64,000 bases of DNA from Poriferisodalis sp965203655 (GTDB lineage: Bacteria; Actinomycetota; Acidimicrobiia; Acidimicrobiales; Poriferisodalaceae). Numbering within the stretch: position 1 is the stretch's first letter; every line of letters starts with the position of its first letter. The notes beneath the pieces are model-generated. The model ran no database searches. It had not been told where the DNA came from and was given only the letters and a program-made list of their open reading frames with translations. The position numbers and the translations under genes are program-made. The DNA lies in assembly GCF_965203655.1 (NCBI RefSeq), contig NZ_CBDBDD010000006.1, positions 124,001 to 188,000 on the forward strand, in the 5' to 3' direction. Shown here piece after piece: positions 60,866-64,000 of this stretch.

Positions 60866-61036
60866 TTAGCGCTCGCGCCGCACGCCCTTGAACGGACCGC
60901 CTGATTTCTTCATCGCCATGAACCGGCCCGAGGCTGTGTCGCGCTTGGTCCAGTTTCCGTTCTTCGGGTTCTGGAATTGACTGCGGCCCGTTACTGCACC
61001 GTGCCGGCCGCCGCCCTTCGCACCGTTCTTGGCCAT
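60866..61036 (-). CDS. Small basic conserved protein
   Basis: ATG 61036 follows GGGAG at 5 nt. The 56-residue product is Gly/Arg/Lys-rich: MAKNGAKGGGRHGAVTGRSQ, then NPKNGNWTKRDTASGRFM and FKGVRRE. It closely resembles a small, widely conserved bacterial protein with the K-N-G-x-G-x-x-G-A-V-x-G-R-S-Q opening and N-W-T-K-R-D-T-x-x-G-R-F-M middle. Function unknown. Confidence 0.8.
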   Translation of the reverse strand: MAKNGAKGGGRHGAVTGRSQFQNPKNGNWTKRDTASGRFMAMKKSGGPFKGVRRER

Positions 61037-61229
61037 CGCGTCTCCCGCCTCCGAGGGGCTCAGCGTATTCCTCAGGTGATTGAACTGGGAGTGATCTCCG
61101 CGGTGGCCTGTGCGGCATCGCTGAGATTGGCCGGCGGCGCTACGTGGTGCCGGCGTGGGGTCCTTCGGCCCATTGCGAAGTGGTCGGGTCCCAGATGTCG
61201 TGCTGCCGACCCGGCGGTCAAGGCGCCTT

Positions 61230-61730
61230 CTAGCTGGCAGCCAACACGGGCGTCTGCATTTCGGCATCGGACACTTCGACGCTGGCGTAGAGCGCATCGG
61301 GGTCCTCGTGTCGCCGTGTTGCGGCCTCGTCGAACAGGTCGCGAGGATCCTGCGGTTGCGGCGCACGCGGTCTCATCCAGAAGACTCCCGTCGCCCCTGC
61401 CTCCACGGCATTGACCGCAGACGGCAGGTCGAGGAGCAGCGCACCGGTAGCGCGCAGCGGATCGTGGCCGACTCCTTCAATCGCGAAGACCGTGAGCCCA
61501 GTCTTGATGACAGCAGCCAGCTCACTCGGATTCCGCAGCATGCGGTAGTTCAGTGTCACCAGTCCCTCAAACCCGAGCTGGCGCAGAGCGATCAGCAACG
61601 GCCGGTCGTCGAGATGGGTCAACCGGTCATCGATCTGACGAATGGGCAACAGTTCCAGCGAGCCCATCCAAGGCTTCAGGGCGTTGACGATCGGTTCAGG
61701 GAAGTTGTGATCCAGCGGGAGCTGCATCAC
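61230..61730 (-). CDS. PIN-like toxin (VapC45/DUF5615-type)
   Basis: The start is GTG 61730 or ATG 61727, overlapping the antitoxin stop. The 166-residue product begins MQLPLDHNFPEPIV, the L-D-x-N-F/L-P/S opening of the DUF5615-like PIN toxins; DRPLLIALRQLGFEGLVTLNYRML and LTVFAIEGVGHDPLRATGAL follow. The catalytic acids are less complete than in classic VapC. It probably acts as an RNase neutralised by the DUF433 protein. Confidence 0.75.
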   Translation of the reverse strand: MMQLPLDHNFPEPIVNALKPWMGSLELLPIRQIDDRLTHLDDRPLLIALRQLGFEGLVTLNYRMLRNPSELAAVIKTGLTVFAIEGVGHDPLRATGALLLDLPSAVNAVEAGATGVFWMRPRAPQPQDPRDLFDEAATRRHEDPDALYASVEVSDAEMQTPVLAAS

Positions 61731-62407
61731 GCAGCCAGTGAGCTCTCAAGCTCGACTGCGTCCCTGAATGCTGCCGTGTCGAAGCCCGGGTAGAGACCGG
61801 CGACCGCCTCATAGTCGCCGAGGCTCTTGTAGAGCGCGGCGGCAGACAGGGTCGTGATGCGCGAGCCGGCCAGATGCGGCTCGCCCGAAACCCGGCCCGG
61901 AACGATGCGCAGGTTCGGGCGCGGGCGGATGAGATCGGGCCCTCGGCGGTCGGCGACATCGAACGGACCCAAGAGATCCATCGACTCGAGCATCGCCGCC
62001 TGTCCCGACTGATGCGGGACGCCATCCACGTCAACCCAGATCTTGCCGGAGGCATCAACCCGCAGCGGCGAAGTCAGCCGGCCGCCACTGTCGTCCCAGA
62101 TGTCCAAGCCGAGCCGCTCCAACTCGGCCAAGGCCTCGCGCACACGCTGCATCGGGCTCGCTGGAACGCTCTCGTCCATCTCGAACTTCGGATGCCGCAG
62201 CCAATAGACGATGCGCAGCGCCATCAGGTCGGCGTAGGACCACAGCTTCACCCGGGTGAGCGACACCGACGGGGTCACCAGCCCGTTGCGAGCCCACAGG
62301 TACACCGTCGATTGCGGCACGCCCGACAGGGCCGAGGCGCGGTGGGCCTCGTAGCAGCCGTCGAATGCGGCGTTCAGGCGTGCAGAGAGCGGCTCGTAAG
62401 CGGTCAT
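61727..62407 (-). CDS. DUF433 antitoxin with N-terminal MerR-like HTH
   Basis: The 226-residue product from ATG 62407 has an HTH of MerR style (ASALSGVPQSTVYLWARNGLV) and, at 170-220, the DUF433 module: VSGEPHLAGSRITTLSAAALYKSLGDYEAVAGLYPGFD. This arrangement is the VapB45-like antitoxin class that pairs with a PIN toxin, which follows with an overlapping start. It probably represses its own operon. Confidence 0.82.
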   Translation of the reverse strand: MTAYEPLSARLNAAFDGCYEAHRASALSGVPQSTVYLWARNGLVTPSVSLTRVKLWSYADLMALRIVYWLRHPKFEMDESVPASPMQRVREALAELERLGLDIWDDSGGRLTSPLRVDASGKIWVDVDGVPHQSGQAAMLESMDLLGPFDVADRRGPDLIRPRPNLRIVPGRVSGEPHLAGSRITTLSAAALYKSLGDYEAVAGLYPGFDTAAFRDAVELESSLAA

Positions 62408-62543
62408 CGATCTGATCTGGCTCCGAGTCCCGGCCGCGAACGGCGCTCACCAGTGCCGAACTGCGCCTCAATGTACCCATGGCGGTAAGCGGCAAAGAAT
62501 GGTTTTCGGGCGAGGCGCGGCCCGGTGATGTCGCGGCGACCCG

Positions 62544-63113
62544 ATGGGCGACATCGCGCACGAGGTGTGGATCGGCGACGGCGGCAAGCTGGTGCCGGCG
62601 AGGCTGCGCGACACCATCAAGTCGTACTGGCCGGACTCGCCCGACGACAGCGCCCGCGACCTGCTCGGCAAAGCGCTCGAATTGCTCGGCGGCTCACTGC
62701 GTCTGCTGAATGAGCCCAGGTTCCGCCCCGCCTGGGGCGAGAACTGGCATGAGGAGCTCTGCAGTCGGTACAGCATCCTTGGGAGCCACCGGTTCCGCGT
62801 CTCTCCCAGCGATCCCTATGTTCACTTGAAGATCCTCCAGAAGGAGCGGAAGGCTGCGTCGGCTCTGCTCGGGAGCGAGGCTGACCAGAGACTCCGCAAC
62901 TCGTTACGTGCCCGCAATCAGTGGGCCCACTTCGCCGGCATCAGCGGAGCGCAGGCACGCGACGATGTCGTCGAGATGATCGATCTCATCGCCCATGGCC
63001 GCATGGGCGCCGAGGCCGACGGACTCGCCGTCGACAACGGGCGAATCGACCAGAACCTCGCCCGGCTTGAGAACATCCGCCGCGCGCTCGACTTCCAGAT
63101 CAGCGGGCACTGA
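62544..63113 (+). CDS. Swt1-like HEPN domain protein
   Basis: From ATG 62544 the 189-residue product is helical; the key site is SLRARNQWAHFAGISGAQARDDVV, an R-N-x3-H HEPN RNase motif within the Swt1-like HEPN fold that also appears in RNA-quality-control proteins. No MNT or other antitoxin is adjacent; the divergent neighbour is the DUF433 antitoxin gene. It may be a solo HEPN ribonuclease or an RNA-binding sensor. Confidence 0.7.
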   Translation: MGDIAHEVWIGDGGKLVPARLRDTIKSYWPDSPDDSARDLLGKALELLGGSLRLLNEPRFRPAWGENWHEELCSRYSILGSHRFRVSPSDPYVHLKILQKERKAASALLGSEADQRLRNSLRARNQWAHFAGISGAQARDDVVEMIDLIAHGRMGAEADGLAVDNGRIDQNLARLENIRRALDFQISGH

Positions 63114-63277
63114 TCGCCGGCCGCAGTCGCCCCGGACCCGGGCGCATCGACGCTCACGGCCACTGGCACCAACAGGATCGCGAGTTGACGGACGAGACCT
63201 GCCATGTGCTCCGGTCCAGCCGTGCTGCTGCCGACGTCGATACCGTGCAGTTCGGTGCCGCGGCCTCGGAGGCCACC

Positions 63278-63517
63278 ATGGAACGAGCCGACGTGCTCAA
63301 GAACTACGCAGCCTTCGAAGCCATCCGCGCGGAACTCGAAGCCAGCCACCTCGGACAGTTCGCCGTGCTGCACGACGGTCAGCTCGTCGGCATCTACCCG
63401 AGCATCCGCGAGGCCCGCACCGCAGGCAGCGCGCACTGCGGGGTCGGGAACTTCAGCACCCAGGAGATCCGTTCCGAGCCGATCGAGCTGAGAATGGCCG
63501 CCGGTGTCCCGGCCTGA
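63278..63517 (+). CDS. DUF5678-like small protein
   Basis: ATG 63278 follows GGAGG at 5 nt; the longer start (TTG 63185) lacks such support. The 79-residue product contains HLGQFAVLHDGQLVGIYPSIREARTAG, which matches the G-x-F-V/A-x-x-x-D-G-x-x-V/I-G-x-x-x-T/S-x-x-x-A phrase of DUF5678 and related proteins. These often precede a retropepsin-like gene; here a minus-strand NYN gene follows instead. Function unknown. Confidence 0.65.
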   Translation: MERADVLKNYAAFEAIRAELEASHLGQFAVLHDGQLVGIYPSIREARTAGSAHCGVGNFSTQEIRSEPIELRMAAGVPA

Positions 63518-63543
63518 CCCGGCTGACCACGCTCGTTGCGGGT

Positions 63544-64000
63544 TCAGGGTTGAGCCAGGTAGTCGGTGTCGTCGCGCACGGCGGCGAAATCAGCTGCGTC
63601 TAGGTAGTGGTTCCACAGCGAACGGCCAGGGATGTGCAGCGCCCGGCGCGGCAGGGGTGCTTTCCACCAAGATGCGGTCTCGACCCTCTTTCCGATTCTG
63701 ACGGCTTCTTCGATGGCGGGGAGCAGATCTGTATCGGCCGATACAACGACGGCCACGTCGTACTGGTCATCGCGGGCACCGAGCGCTAGATGCAGCGCCA
63801 GCAGCACGTCGACACCCTTCTCCTCACCGCGCCAGCGCACGACCCTGCCCTCACGCGAGCGTTCTGCGGGCGAGTAGCGCAATGGACGTGTGTGAACGCT
63901 CACATCGTCAAGCGCCGCCCAACGAGCGGTCTGGCGATCGAACGCCAGTCTCAGCTTGTGATGACTCCGCAATCCAGGCTGACCGCGGTACACGCGGACC
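63544..64000 (-). CDS. NYN-domain nuclease, 5' end outside the window
   Basis: The minus-strand frame is open to the window edge, so the N-terminus is missing. The visible 152 residues include VRWRGEEKGVDVLLALHLALG and YDVAVVVSADTDLLPAIEEAV, the acidic metal-site segments of the PIN-like NYN fold, and a C-terminus with RRALHIPGRSLWNHYLD. It resembles the complete NYN protein at 33768-34358 in layout but is clearly a different gene. Confidence 0.8.
   Translation of the reverse strand, partial: VRVYRGQPGLRSHHKLRLAFDRQTARWAALDDVSVHTRPLRYSPAERSREGRVVRWRGEEKGVDVLLALHLALGARDDQYDVAVVVSADTDLLPAIEEAVRIGKRVETASWWKAPLPRRALHIPGRSLWNHYLDAADFAAVRDDTDYLAQP

Overview
The window is a high-GC actinobacterial chromosome segment. 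An F420-type LLM oxidoreductase, a DUF222/HNH (13E12-type) protein, an MSMEG_1061-type flavoprotein, GTG/TTG starts and probable leaderless promoters point to Actinomycetota. The mix of RCC1-repeat, FN3/cell-wall-binding and duplicated lipoprotein genes fits Acidimicrobiia best; that class is an inference. No rRNA, tRNA, CRISPR array or insertion sequence was recognised.

Bases 1-12.6 kb hold envelope and catabolic genes: an MFS transporter fragment, an LLM oxidoreductase, three paralogous lipoproteins, a 14-repeat RCC1 protein, an FN3/CWB2 surface protein, an enoyl-CoA hydratase, a cupredoxin-like protein and an acyl-CoA dehydrogenase. A lipoprotein plus enoyl-CoA-hydratase block is present twice; in one copy the hydratase has collapsed to about 120 bp. 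A further lipoprotein tail and one orphan RCC1-like repeat are also visible as remnants.

Bases 12.6-30.6 kb are mostly ordinary metabolism: a sugar-epimerase-like SDR, an amidase, cupin and ABM proteins, an ADP-ribosylglycohydrolase, a secreted serpin, FxsA, a DUF1295 protein, glyoxalase-fold proteins, a hydrolase/FMN-reductase/FAD-monooxygenase run, a PPOX flavoprotein, DUF222-HNH, DUF1697, and an ABC transporter whose permease has been deleted down to its C-terminus.

From 30.6 kb to the end the window is a dense defence and toxin-antitoxin island: MazEF; an HTH-nucleotidyltransferase fusion; a HicB-like plus DUF2384 pair; a DUF6088/NYN pair bracketed by two copies of a 64-bp double hairpin; a DUF5131 protein; a low-GC insert with an SDH/ClpP-fold protease; a complete type I restriction system (hsdM-hsdS-hsdR); a DUF4145 protein; two unrecognised proteins; a helicase/PLD/DUF6361 operon; a DUF433/PIN pair; a Swt1-like HEPN protein; and two NYN nucleases.

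The most striking element lies at 47.1-53.4 kb. A tightly overlapping minus-strand operon encodes, in order, a small protein, a thymidylate-synthase-like enzyme, a holo-ACP-synthase-like phosphopantetheinyl transferase, an XRE regulator, an ImmA/IrrE metallopeptidase fused to a chagasin-like cysteine-protease inhibitor domain, a papain-family cysteine peptidase, and a MazG-like protein with a metal-site-like C-terminal domain. Immediately upstream is a protein resembling the 5-hydroxymethyl-dU DNA kinase family of phage thymine hypermodification. The operon has a well-formed promoter for leaderless transcription with an inverted repeat over the -10 box and start codon. I read this as a candidate chromosomal nucleotide or DNA-base modification system with its own protease/inhibitor switch.
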